Positions 6,622 through 14,702 of a DNA stretch of 64,000 nucleotides are shown in pieces; position 1 is the stretch's first letter; every line of letters starts with the position of its first letter. The stretch covers positions 1 through 64,000 of the forward strand of contig JALCNR010000010.1 of assembly GCA_022649165.1 (NCBI GenBank), written 5' to 3'. Source of the stretch: Actinomyces sp. Lineage in GTDB: Bacteria > Actinomycetota > Actinomycetes > Actinomycetales > Actinomycetaceae. Below the pieces are notes generated by a model. It worked only from the letters and a program-made list of their open reading frames with translations. It had not been told where the DNA came from and did no database searches. The position numbers were made by a program, and so were the translations under genes.

Positions 6622-9095
6622 GACGGCTGGCCCGTCGTCCACTCGCGGGTCGTGCCGTCGGGCCGGGTGACGTGCCCGGTCAGGCCGGACACGTGCTTCG
6701 CGCGGTGGGTGATCTCCTCGTGGCGGCCGTGGACCATGGGGCGTTGGACCGGGTTGCCCAGGTATCCGCAGGTCCGCTTCGTCACGTCGCATCTGTCAGG
6801 GTCGCTGTTGCCGCACTCGGGGCAGCGGAACCCGTCGTCGGTGGGCTCGAAGTCGCCCTCGAACCCGCAGGCGTAGCAGTGGTCGATCGGCGTGTTCGTG
6901 CCCAGGTAGCCGATCCCGATCCGGTAGGCGTAGTCCCACACCGCCTCCAGCGCTTTCTTGTTCTGCTGCAGGGAGGGGAATTCGCAGTAGTGGATGAAGC
7001 CGCCCGCGGCGTACCGGGGGAAGTCGACCTCGTAGTCGAGCTTCTCCATCGGGGTGGGCTTGAGCCACACCGGGTAGTGGAAGGAGTTCGTGTAGAAGTC
7101 GTGGTCGGTGATGCCGTCGACGACGCCGAAGGCCTCGGTGTCCATGCGGTTGAAGCGGTCGGTGAGGGACTCCGCGGGCGTGGAGTACACCGAGTAGTGG
7201 TAGCCCTCGGCCGCCTCCCACTCCCGGCACAGGCCGCGCATGCGGGCCACGATCGACAGAGCGAACTCGCGCCCCTCCGGATCCCAGTCGTGATCGCGGA
7301 TCCAGTCCTTGCCGTAGAAGGCGGCGACCGTCTCGGCCAGGCCGATGTAGCCGAGGCTGATCGTCGCACGCTTCCGGTTGAAGAGCTGGTCGACGTCGTC
7401 GTGGGGCCCGAGCCGCCCGAAGGCGCCGAACTGGTAGAGGCTGGGGGCGGCCACCGGCTCGGTCTGCTTGCAGCGGTCGATGCGGAACCGCAGCGCCTTG
7501 TGCGCCAGGGCCGCACGCTCCTCGAAGATCTCCCAGAAGCGGTCCTTGTCCGCGTGGGACTCGAGCGCGATGCGGGGCAGGTCGATGGTGACGACGCCGA
7601 GGTTCATGCGCCCCTCCTCCACGTCCTCCCCGGTCTCGGGGTCCGTCCAGGCGTGGAGGAAGGACCGGCAGCCCATGGGGGCCTTGAAGGAGCCGGTGAT
7701 CTTCTCGATGTTCTCGTAGAACAGGACGTCGGGGTACATGCGCTTCGTGGAGCACTCCAGCGCCAACTGCTTGAGGTCGTAGCTTGGGTCCCCGGGGTCC
7801 GCGTTGACGCCGTGGCGGATGGCGTAGGTGAGCTTCGGGAAGATGGCCGTGCGCTGCTCGCGGCCCAGCCCGCGGATCCGGATCAGGAAGATGGCGCGCG
7901 TGATCTCGCGGGCGAACCAGGAGGTGCCCAGGCCGAAGCCGACCGTGACGAAGGGGGTCTGGCCGCTGCTGACCCTGTTGGAGTTGATCTGGTACTCCAG
8001 GGTCTGCATGGCGTCGTAGATGGACTTGCGGGTGAGGATCTTGGCGTAGATCTCGCGCAGCTGGACCAGGCGCGGGGCGTCCCGGGTGAAGGGCTCGTCG
8101 TCGGGCAACGGAGCACGGTCCTCGATGTGCAGCCACCCCGGCTCGCGCGACTTGAGCGTGGCGACGATCCTCTCGGCGGCTGGGACGCCGGTGGCCTCGG
8201 GGATGACGATGAGCGCCATGTCGAGATGCTTGGCGTAGTCGAGACGGGCGTAGGGCTCGAGAAGCTCGTCGGCCCGGTTGACGGTCTGCCCGCCGTACTG
8301 GCTGCTCGCGACATCTTTGATGATCTGCGTGATCTGCGTGGCGGCAGTCCCAATCGAGCGGGGAGACTCCATCTTCGCGTTGCCCAGTTCGAACCCGTTG
8401 GCGAGCATATCCGCGAAGTCGGGCAGAGAGCAGTTCGTCATCGACGTGAACGGCGAGTAGTCCAGATCATGGAAGTGGATCTGCCCCTTGAGGTGCGCGT
8501 TCGCGACGTCGGGAGGCAGCTGGGACAGGGCGGTCGCCTTGGACACGGAGCCCGCCAACAAGTCCCTCTGAGTGGCGAACACGCGGCTGTCCTTGTTCGC
8601 ATTCTCGTTGACCAGAGACTCATCCCGAGACGTCAGACGCAGGACGGCCTCGCGGACATCGCCGGCCTTCGTCCGCTCGATATCGCGGTGGAGCCGGTAG
8701 GACGTGTATGCCTGGGCGGCGTCGTACTCGTGGGCGTCAACCAGGGAGCGCTCGACGAGGGTCTGGATCTCGTCGATGCGCACGGGACCGCTCCGCCTCT
8801 GCGCGAGCTCAGCCACGATCTGGTCGACAATGCCCTCAATGACCTGCCTGCGCTTGGGAGTGACCCTCTGCTTGATATCGTGATAGGCAGCGGTGATGGC
8901 AACGACGATCCTCTCGCGGTCGAAAGCCACCAGCCGGCCGTCACGTTTCACCACGGTGAGAGACGGCGGTACCGTGTCGGGGGTTGGGTGCATCGCGGCA
9001 GGATCGGTCATCCCGGCTCCGGAGAGAGCATCGAGCTCCTCGTCGAGGGTCCTGCGGTGGTCCCGCGCTCCTGCACTGACGACCCCGATGGCCAT
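6618..9095 (-). CDS. nrdD: Anaerobic (class III) ribonucleoside-triphosphate reductase
   Basis: Makes dNTPs from NTPs without oxygen, using formate as reductant. The 825-residue protein has an N-terminal ATP-cone (SLTVVKRDGRLVAFDRERI, about residues 45-135), the ten-stranded barrel, a C-terminal zinc site (CYACGF, then CPECG) and the glycyl-radical loop RTCGYLG with Gly777. The open frame extends upstream to 9305, but ATG 9095 has GAGGGGAG at proper distance and begins just downstream of the NrdR boxes, so it is chosen. It is followed by nrdG. The enzyme implies growth at low oxygen. Confidence 0.95.
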   Translation of the reverse strand: MAIGVVSAGARDHRRTLDEELDALSGAGMTDPAAMHPTPDTVPPSLTVVKRDGRLVAFDRERIVVAITAAYHDIKQRVTPKRRQVIEGIVDQIVAELAQRRSGPVRIDEIQTLVERSLVDAHEYDAAQAYTSYRLHRDIERTKAGDVREAVLRLTSRDESLVNENANKDSRVFATQRDLLAGSVSKATALSQLPPDVANAHLKGQIHFHDLDYSPFTSMTNCSLPDFADMLANGFELGNAKMESPRSIGTAATQITQIIKDVASSQYGGQTVNRADELLEPYARLDYAKHLDMALIVIPEATGVPAAERIVATLKSREPGWLHIEDRAPLPDDEPFTRDAPRLVQLREIYAKILTRKSIYDAMQTLEYQINSNRVSSGQTPFVTVGFGLGTSWFAREITRAIFLIRIRGLGREQRTAIFPKLTYAIRHGVNADPGDPSYDLKQLALECSTKRMYPDVLFYENIEKITGSFKAPMGCRSFLHAWTDPETGEDVEEGRMNLGVVTIDLPRIALESHADKDRFWEIFEERAALAHKALRFRIDRCKQTEPVAAPSLYQFGAFGRLGPHDDVDQLFNRKRATISLGYIGLAETVAAFYGKDWIRDHDWDPEGREFALSIVARMRGLCREWEAAEGYHYSVYSTPAESLTDRFNRMDTEAFGVVDGITDHDFYTNSFHYPVWLKPTPMEKLDYEVDFPRYAAGGFIHYCEFPSLQQNKKALEAVWDYAYRIGIGYLGTNTPIDHCYACGFEGDFEPTDDGFRCPECGNSDPDRCDVTKRTCGYLGNPVQRPMVHGRHEEITHRAKHVSGLTGHVTRPDGTTREWTTGQPS

Positions 9096-9121
9096 GGCTA
9101 CTCCCCTCGTCGCATGGCACC

Positions 9122-9135
9122 CACTAGATCTAGTG
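9122..9135. promoter_or_regulatory. NrdR box, gene-proximal
   Basis: CACTAGATCTAGTG is a perfect 14-bp palindrome that fits the NrdR consensus (CACWATATWTWGTG-like). It lies 27 bases before the nrdD start. Its centre is 32 bp, three helical turns, from the second box, the classical tandem arrangement of this ATP/dATP-sensing repressor. Confidence 0.85.
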
Positions 9136-9153
9136 CCCCAATTGGCTGACGGG

Positions 9154-9167
9154 CACAATATATCGTG
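9154..9167. promoter_or_regulatory. NrdR box, gene-distal
   Basis: CACAATATATCGTG, embedded in GGGCACAATATATCGTGGCC, is a near-perfect match to the NrdR consensus. With the box at 9122-9135 it frames the nrdDG promoter; an AT-rich -10 element probably overlaps one of the boxes. The nrdR gene itself is not in this window. Confidence 0.88.
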
Positions 9168-9519
9168 GCCCGAGTCTGATCTGGGGGCACCGGAGCCTCT
9201 TCGGCGCGGACCCGCCGACGGCGTCAACGGGCGATCGGCGCCATCGGGCCGATCGGCGGGGCCGAGGTGATCCGGAAGTGGACGCCACCCGGCGTGTCGC
9301 CTCATTCGCGGACATCGCCGTTGCCTAATGCCCGCAGATCGACGACACCCGCGTTGTGGATATGCCGCCGGTCACATCCGGGAACGAGAAGGCCCTGACC
9401 TGCGTAGACATGGGTCCAATGGACGACGTTTCGACCAGTGGGGGAAGGTGGCCGCATCCGAGCCGACGGATCCTCGGCGCGCGGGCCGGGCCCGCGACGG
9501 AATGGGAAGGACGACGCAC
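9168..9519. other. Intergenic stretch without a supported gene
   Basis: About 350 bases between the nrdDG control region and the DUF1540 gene. Short open frames exist on both strands (for example minus 9302-9532), but none has a recognisable domain, ribosome-binding site or relative in the neighbourhood. The promoter for the DUF1540 gene must lie here; no clear -35/-10 pair was found. Confidence 0.5.
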
Positions 9520-9810
9520 ATGTCAGTCGCAACGGAAATGCCGCGCATCCTCGACTGCTCGGTCGAGGTCTGCTCTTACAACAAGGACAACGCCTGCTCC
9601 GCAGCGGCGATCACGATGGGCTCGGGTCCCGCCGCCTCCTGCACGACCTTCATCCCCCTGGGGGTGCGGGGCGGTCTGGACCGGGTGACGGCCTTCGTCG
9701 GCGCCTGCTCGAAGGCGGACTGCGTCTTCAACGACAACCTCGAGTGCTCTGCCGAGGCCGTCCGCGTGGGCGCCGACTCCGCCCAGTGCCTGACCTATCA
9801 GGCCCGGTGA
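9520..9810 (+). CDS. DUF1540 cysteine-rich protein
   Basis: A 96-residue soluble protein with two copies of the DUF1540 metal-binding motif: DCSVEVCSYNKDNACSAAA to CTTF, and GACSKADCVFNDNLECSAEA to QCLTY. Each copy places four cysteines in the pattern C-x3-4-C-x7-8-C-x(n)-C, consistent with two small zinc sites. GGAAGG lies about 10 bases before the ATG. Its biochemical role is not known; the family is common in actinobacteria and clostridia. A hairpin starts directly after the stop, so it appears to be a single-gene unit. Confidence 0.88.
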   Translation: MSVATEMPRILDCSVEVCSYNKDNACSAAAITMGSGPAASCTTFIPLGVRGGLDRVTAFVGACSKADCVFNDNLECSAEAVRVGADSAQCLTYQAR

Positions 9811-9840
9811 CCCGCCGCCGGAGGCCCTTCCGGCCGCGGG
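9811..9840 (+). terminator. Terminator after the DUF1540 gene
   Basis: An 11-bp stem (CCCGC plus GCCGGA with one C-C mismatch) and a six-base GGCCCT loop begin immediately after the stop codon. No T-run follows, as is common in high-GC actinobacteria. Confidence 0.6.
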
Positions 9841-9911
9841 CGTGAGGCCCGGCCCGGCGGTCCCGACGAAGCGCCGAGGCGGATCCCACGATGCCGGGCG
9901 GGCGTCGCCCC

Positions 9912-11660
9912 TCAGTGGCCCGGCCAGGAGCGGATCGCGGTGAGGTCCTCGACGCATCGCGCGTCCCACAGGCGCCCGGCGGAGGCGACCCCCGCCCACA
10001 GCACGACGACGGCCCACACGGCCGCGCCGGGCACGGCCACGGCGGTCGGCACGGATCCCGACCACTGCGCGAAGCCGAGCAGCACGAGGGCGGGCGCGGC
10101 GGCGATCGCCCCGCCGATCCAGACCAGGAACTGGATGAGGAGCGTCACCGTCATCTGGCCCGTCCCCTTCGTCGACATCGGCGATGTCCCCGGCGGCTGC
10201 ACCGGGTACACCCAGCCCGCCCCGACGAACAGGGAGATCGCGCACGCCGCCGCCAGCAGAACCACCATCGCGGCGCTCAGCAGCAGGGTCCCGCGCCCCG
10301 GCAGGCCGATCAGCACCCCCGCCAGCGCCGCCGAGCCGATGGTGACCGCCAGCATGAGGGGCAGGGATCCGGCGAGCCGCCCGAGCCTCTCCTGGCTCCC
10401 CCGCATCCCGGAGGCGATGGGCAGCCATGCGGCCGTCGAGTCGTACTGCATGAGCGCCCCGACGACTCCCCCGAGCACGACGGGCTCGAAGAACAGCAGG
10501 AACAGGCCCGAGGCTCCCGAGCCGGATCCGTCCGCCTGCCCCGCGCGGGACATGACGACCGCGAGAATGGGGAAGAGCAGGCCGGAAGCCAGCGACGTGG
10601 ACAGGCGCGGGTCCTTCAGCCAGTAGACCGATGTGCGCTGAGCCAGGGAGGCGCTCGGCGCGGACAGGCCCAGCCTCTGCCAGCGCTCGACGCCGGGGAG
10701 CCAGCGTTCGCCGTGCCCCCCGCCGCCCCCGGCGCGCAGGCGGGAATCGACGAGGGCGTCCCTGCCGCCCCGCCGGCGTCCGGCCCCATCCAGGTCGGGG
10801 TCGATGAGAGCGCGGCCGGCGGCGACGGCCTCGTCGACCCGGGGCGGCAGACGGCGCGCGACGCCGCTCATCGCGGAGGGCAGGACCCGCAGCCACACGG
10901 CCAGGCCGATCCCGCACGCCGCGAGCGCGATGAGCGCCTGGGCCGCGACCTGGCCCCACTGCCCCTCATGCGCGGAGAGGGCCATACCCCAGGGCGCGCC
11001 CATCGGCGTCCACGCGACCATCCGCCCGACGCGGGTCACGGCCGACGACGACAGCTCGGATCCCAGCGCCTGCATCCACAGTCCCATGGGCGTGACGACG
11101 CCCATGAACAGGGCGAAGGCGACGATGCTGAGGAGGTCGCGCCGCGACGACGTCGACGTCAGGCGCACGCCGAGCCACGTGGTCCCCACGCGCGCCCAGG
11201 TGAAGGCGGCGAGCAGTCCGAGGGGCGCGCCGGTCAGGGCGGCCAGCGCCGCCCCCGCGTCCCCCGCCACCGCCCATGCCGCGACGGGGATGAGGGCGCC
11301 CACCGTCGAGAGCGCGCCGCCGACGCCGACTCCGGTCGCCAGCACCAGGGCGAGAGCCAGGCGCGCGGTCGGCGCGACATGGGGCGCGAATCTGCGCGGA
11401 TCCAGCGTGTTGTCGATGCTGGCGAACAGGACGGGAACGACCACCCACCCGACGATCAGGAGCGCGCCGGCCACCACCATCAGGGCTCCGGTCGTGCCGG
11501 CGCTGCCCGTCACCACCCCGGCGATCGCGCCCGCCGCCATCCCGGCGACGACGCCCAGGCCCCACAGCAGGCCCAGCACGATCCCGACGGTGGTGGAGAC
11601 CTGCCGGGTCATGGTGTTCCACAGGACGCGAAGCTTGAGCCGGATCAGTCGCCCAGCCAT
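9912..11660 (-). CDS. ABC exporter membrane subunit
   Basis: A 582-residue integral membrane protein with roughly 12 to 14 hydrophobic segments in two blocks (residues 1-300 and 360-582), separated by a charged cytosolic stretch (about 300-350, PRVDEAVAAGRALIDPDLDG). It lacks ABC motifs and is the partner of the ATPase encoded immediately upstream; the genes overlap by 16 bases. The large, two-block architecture resembles ABC-2 type transporters of unknown substrate in actinobacteria. The MarR gene at the head of the cluster suggests export of an antimicrobial or toxic compound, but the substrate cannot be read from sequence. Confidence 0.8.
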   Translation of the reverse strand: MAGRLIRLKLRVLWNTMTRQVSTTVGIVLGLLWGLGVVAGMAAGAIAGVVTGSAGTTGALMVVAGALLIVGWVVVPVLFASIDNTLDPRRFAPHVAPTARLALALVLATGVGVGGALSTVGALIPVAAWAVAGDAGAALAALTGAPLGLLAAFTWARVGTTWLGVRLTSTSSRRDLLSIVAFALFMGVVTPMGLWMQALGSELSSSAVTRVGRMVAWTPMGAPWGMALSAHEGQWGQVAAQALIALAACGIGLAVWLRVLPSAMSGVARRLPPRVDEAVAAGRALIDPDLDGAGRRRGGRDALVDSRLRAGGGGGHGERWLPGVERWQRLGLSAPSASLAQRTSVYWLKDPRLSTSLASGLLFPILAVVMSRAGQADGSGSGASGLFLLFFEPVVLGGVVGALMQYDSTAAWLPIASGMRGSQERLGRLAGSLPLMLAVTIGSAALAGVLIGLPGRGTLLLSAAMVVLLAAACAISLFVGAGWVYPVQPPGTSPMSTKGTGQMTVTLLIQFLVWIGGAIAAAPALVLLGFAQWSGSVPTAVAVPGAAVWAVVVLWAGVASAGRLWDARCVEDLTAIRSWPGH

Positions 11661-12466
11661 GACAGCCCCTCGTCCTGGTGGCGCCCGCCGACGAGCTGGG
11701 TGAAGCGGTCCTCGAGGTCCTGACCGGCAGCGACCTGTTCCGTGGTGCCGGCCACGAGCACCCGTCCGTGGTTGATGACGGCGACATGGGTGCACAGCTT
11801 CTGGACGGTGGCCATGACATGGCTGGAGAGGATGACGGTGCCGCCCCGGCGCGCGAAGTCCTGGAGGATCTGGCGGATGTTCGCCGAGGAGACGGGGTCG
11901 ACGGACTCGAAGGGCTCGTCCAGCACGACGACGCGGGGCCCGTGGATCAGGGCGGAGGCGAGCGCGACCTTCTTCACCATTCCGGCGGAGTAGTCGGCGA
12001 TGAGGGTGTGGGCGGCGTCCTGGAGGTCCAAGGCCCCGATCAGCTCGGTCGTGCGCTCGCGGGCCGTGTCGCGGTCGAGTCCGTGGAGCATGGCGACGTG
12101 GGTGAGGAAGTCCGGGCCGGACAGCTTGTCGAGCAGGCGCATCCCGTCGGGCATGACCCCCAGGAGCTGGCGGGCGCGGGCGCGGCCGGTGCGGGAGGAC
12201 GTCCACACGTCGACGCCGTGGACCAGCGTGGTGCCTCGGTCCGGGCGCAGCAGGCCGGTGGCCATGGTGAGCATGGTCGTCTTGCCGGCGCCGTTGGGGC
12301 CGACGATGCCGTAGAACGAACCGGTGGGGATGTCGAGGCTGAGGTCCGCGACGGCCACGAGATTGCCGTAGACCTTGAGCAGGCCACGCATGGACAGGGC
12401 GGCGTCCTCGTCAGGCGGGGGAAGGGGCGCGGGGGAGGCGGGCTGATCGGGCGGGGGGAGGGTCAT
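11645..12466 (-). CDS. ABC exporter ATP-binding subunit
   Basis: A 273-residue ATPase. Walker A is GPNGAGKTT, Walker B is VVVLDEP, and the switch histidine follows in ILSSHV. The signature is degenerate, YSAGMVKKV in place of LSGGQ, as in other drug/bacteriocin-type ABC-2 exporters. A proline-rich N-terminal tail of about 24 residues precedes the domain. The ATG lies 71 bases downstream of the MarR stop, and the gene overlaps the permease, so the three genes are probably one regulated unit. Confidence 0.88.
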   Translation of the reverse strand: MTLPPPDQPASPAPLPPPDEDAALSMRGLLKVYGNLVAVADLSLDIPTGSFYGIVGPNGAGKTTMLTMATGLLRPDRGTTLVHGVDVWTSSRTGRARARQLLGVMPDGMRLLDKLSGPDFLTHVAMLHGLDRDTARERTTELIGALDLQDAAHTLIADYSAGMVKKVALASALIHGPRVVVLDEPFESVDPVSSANIRQILQDFARRGGTVILSSHVMATVQKLCTHVAVINHGRVLVAGTTEQVAAGQDLEDRFTQLVGGRHQDEGLSWLGD

Positions 12467-12498
12467 CGGCGTCTTCCTGGTCGGGGGCGTGGACGGTT

Positions 12499-12524
12499 CG
12501 AGTGCCTACCCTCCAGATATATCA
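12499..12524 (-). promoter_or_regulatory. Possible operator/promoter between marR and the ABC genes
   Basis: The 71-base gap holds an AT-rich island, GTGATATATCT, flanked by CCTAC and GTAGG that are complementary. This could be a -10 region with a MarR-type site, allowing the ABC genes their own start of transcription. Weak evidence. Confidence 0.3.
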
Positions 12525-12537
12525 CGTAGGCGCCGAG

Positions 12538-13077
12538 TCACCCGCGGGGCGGACCCGCCGTCCGCGGCCGCTCGAAGGGGAGCAGCAGGGCCCGCAGCAG
12601 GCCGGCCAGGCGGTGGGACTCCTCGGGCGTGAGCGGGGACAGCAGGCGGGTCTCGCATTCCAGCAGCGCGATGAGGGCCGTGTCGACGCGCGTCCTCCCG
12701 GCGGCGGTGAGCGTGACCAGGACAGTGCGGCGATCCTCCGGCGAGGGGGAGCGGACCACGAGCCCCTCCCGTTCCAGGCGGTCGATGCGGTTCGTCGTGG
12801 TGCCGGAGGACACCATCAGCTCGTTCATCAGCGCGCCGGGAGTCAGCGCATAGGGCTCTCCCGCCCGCCGCAGGGAGGAGAGCACGTCGAATTGCCAGGG
12901 CTCGAGGTGCTGGTCGGCGAAGGCCGCGCGGCGCTCCAGGTCCAGGCGCCTGGCCAGGCGGGTGACGCGGGAGAGGACGCTCATCGGCGCGGTGTCCAGG
13001 TCGGGGCGCTCGAGATGCCACGCCGCCACGATGCGGTCGACCTCGTCCCCGTGCTCGCCCTCGACCGAGATCCCCAT
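12538..13077 (-). CDS. MarR-family regulator
   Basis: A 179-residue winged-helix regulator. The DNA-binding core is ALTPGALMNELMVSSGTTTN, RIDRLEREGLVVRSPSPEDR and the wing RRTVLVTLTAAG, flanked by helices for dimerisation. Longer upstream frames exist, but TATCTT sits exactly six bases before ATG 13077, which supports a leaderless start there. It probably represses itself and the downstream ABC exporter, and ligand binding would release it. The ligand is unknown. Confidence 0.88.
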   Translation of the reverse strand: MGISVEGEHGDEVDRIVAAWHLERPDLDTAPMSVLSRVTRLARRLDLERRAAFADQHLEPWQFDVLSSLRRAGEPYALTPGALMNELMVSSGTTTNRIDRLEREGLVVRSPSPEDRRTVLVTLTAAGRTRVDTALIALLECETRLLSPLTPEESHRLAGLLRALLLPFERPRTAGPPRG

Positions 13078-13083
13078 GCAGTG

Positions 13084-13089
13084 AAGATA
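13084..13089 (-). promoter_or_regulatory. Leaderless -10 box of the MarR gene
   Basis: TATCTT on the minus strand, six bases (CACTGC) before the ATG at 13077. No Shine-Dalgarno sequence is present. Confidence 0.55.
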
Positions 13090-13179
13090 CTCGATGTCGA
13101 GACAAACCGCTGTCGCGGGCAGTCGCGGGCGCCTGCCGCGGGCGTCGGGCGGCGCGCCTCATCCGCAATGTGGACGATA

Positions 13180-13239
13180 GTCAATGAATCTTGTTGGATC
13201 GGAACAGACTACATATTGTGTGAGTCAAGAGACAGTCAA
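13180..13239 (+). promoter_or_regulatory. livK promoter with GTCAA direct repeats
   Basis: TTGTTG (13191-13196), a 17-bp spacer and TATTGT (13214-13219) give a promoter reading toward livK. GTCAA occurs at 13180, 13224 and 13235; the last two are 11 bp apart (GTCAAGAGACAGTCAA) and overlap the predicted start site, and the first is four turns upstream. An identical layout, GTCAAGAAAACGTCAA, lies upstream of livH, implying one shared regulator. Confidence 0.65.
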
Positions 13240-13318
13240 ACATCGGGCTGGTCGACACGGCCTCCGAGGTTCCCTGTCTCCGCACGGCTCCCCGCCACAA
13301 CCATCCACAGGAGTCCTC

Positions 13319-14614
13319 ATGAACACTCAACGGCATTTCGGTCCCCCCGCGGCGCGCTCCCTCCTGCGAACCGCTTCCCTCGGCGCGGTCGCGGCTCTCG
13401 CGCTGGCGGCCTGCGCCAGCGGGGGGTCGTCCTCGTCGGACGACGCCGCCTCGGGCGACGGGGCCGCCGGCGACTCCGGCGGGCTCGATCTGTCGATCGG
13501 CACGATCCTGCCCCAGACCGGGTCTCTCGCGACCCTGGGCCCGCCCGAGATCGCCGGCGTGGACCTGGCCGTGAAGGAGATCAACGACGCCGCCAAGGGC
13601 CTGACTGTCGAGGTGACGCACACCGACTCCGGGGACACGACGACGAACATCGCCACGCAGTCGGCCACCTCCCTGCTCTCCCAGGGGGTCTCGACGATCA
13701 TCGGCGCGGCGTCCTCGGGAGTGTCGATGACGATCATCGACCAGATCACGCAGGCCGGGGTCGTGGAGATCTCTCCGGCCAACACGTCCCCGGACTTCAC
13801 CGACTACGACGACGACGGGTTCTACTGGCGCACCGCCCCCTCCGACGTCCTCCAGGGGCAGATCCTGGGGAACAAGATCATCGAGGACGGCAAGACCAAC
13901 GTGGCCATCCTCTACATGAACGATCCCTATGGGATCGGGCTGTCGGAGAACATCGCCAAGACCCTGGAGGCCGCGGGCGTCACCGTCGCGGCGAACATCA
14001 CCTACGATCCGGCGGCGTCGAACTTCACCTCCGAGGTCGGCCAGATCCTGGGCGCCGGGCCGGACGCGGTGGTCGTCGTCGGGTTCGAGGAGTCGAAGGT
14101 CATCTTCTCCAACCTGGCCACGGAGGGGTACGACTTCGCGAACGTCTACGGCACGGACGGCAACTACGGGCTCATGCAGCCGGGCGATGAGCCCGATATC
14201 GCGGGCGCCCAGTTCTCCAGCCCGGGCGTGAAGGCGTCGGACGACCTCCAGTCCCGCCTCCAGGACCTGGTGAAGTCCCAGGGCGGGGAGGAACTGCAGG
14301 TCTTCACCTACGGGCCGGAGTCCTACGACGCGGTGATCCTCAGCGCCCTGGCGGCCCTGCAGGGCGGGGCCGCGGACGGGACGACGATCCGCGACAACCT
14401 GGAGTCCGTCTCCAAGGACGGCACGAAGTGCACGGCATTCGCCGAGTGCGCGGACCTCATCGCCGCGGGCACCGACGTCGACTACGACGGCCAGTCCGGT
14501 CCCGTTACCTTCGACGCGGCCGGAGACGTCACGGAGGCCACGGTGTCGATCTACAAGTACACCTCGGGCAACGAGTCCGAATGGGTGGACGGGGTCGAGG
14601 GGTCGCTGAGCTGA
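13319..14614 (+). CDS. livK: Branched-chain amino-acid ABC transporter substrate-binding lipoprotein
   Basis: A 431-residue periplasmic-binding-type protein with a lipoprotein signal (LAAC, lipidated Cys32), then a Ser/Gly/Asp-rich tether to about residue 58. The LivK fold follows: LSIGTILPQTGSLATLGPPE, SATSLLSQGVSTIIGAASSG and ILYMNDPYGIGLSENIAK. It captures amino acids or a related small amide outside the membrane and delivers them to LivHM. AGGAG precedes the ATG. It is encoded opposite livHMGF and converges on it, so it has its own promoter, which lets the binding protein be made in excess. Confidence 0.9.
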   Translation: MNTQRHFGPPAARSLLRTASLGAVAALALAACASGGSSSSDDAASGDGAAGDSGGLDLSIGTILPQTGSLATLGPPEIAGVDLAVKEINDAAKGLTVEVTHTDSGDTTTNIATQSATSLLSQGVSTIIGAASSGVSMTIIDQITQAGVVEISPANTSPDFTDYDDDGFYWRTAPSDVLQGQILGNKIIEDGKTNVAILYMNDPYGIGLSENIAKTLEAAGVTVAANITYDPAASNFTSEVGQILGAGPDAVVVVGFEESKVIFSNLATEGYDFANVYGTDGNYGLMQPGDEPDIAGAQFSSPGVKASDDLQSRLQDLVKSQGGEELQVFTYGPESYDAVILSALAALQGGAADGTTIRDNLESVSKDGTKCTAFAECADLIAAGTDVDYDGQSGPVTFDAAGDVTEATVSIYKYTSGNESEWVDGVEGSLS

Positions 14615-14622
14615 GCGATCGG

Positions 14623-14646
14623 CGGCCCCGCCCACCAGCGGGGCCG
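14623..14646. terminator. Hairpin 1 between livK and livF
   Basis: A perfect 9-bp stem, CGGCCCCGC and GCGGGGCCG, with loop CCACCA, nine bases after the livK stop. Confidence 0.7.
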
Positions 14647-14690
14647 GGCCCGGGAGGGGGCGAGGCGGCACGGACGCCCCCTCCCGGGCC
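14647..14690. terminator. Hairpin 2 between livK and livF, 16-bp stem
   Basis: A perfect 16-bp stem, GGCCCGGGAGGGGGCG and CGCCCCCTCCCGGGCC, around a 12-base loop, directly abutting hairpin 1 and ending 12 bases before the livF stop. Together they would terminate the two converging transcripts from both sides. Confidence 0.75.
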
Positions 14691-14702
14691 GCTCGTCGGC
14701 GC

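Noticed and set aside
6672..9149. An 825-codon open frame on the plus strand
   Set aside because: It is the antisense of nrdD, has Val/Asp/Gly-biased composition without domains, and arises from high-GC codon bias on the other strand.
9096..9305. N-terminal extension of NrdD to position 9305
   Set aside because: It would translate through both NrdR boxes and gives a low-complexity Arg/Pro-rich stretch; ATG 9095 has a good ribosome-binding site.
9302..9532. A 76-codon frame on the minus strand
   Set aside because: No ribosome-binding site, no recognised relative, and it overlaps the start region of the DUF1540 gene.
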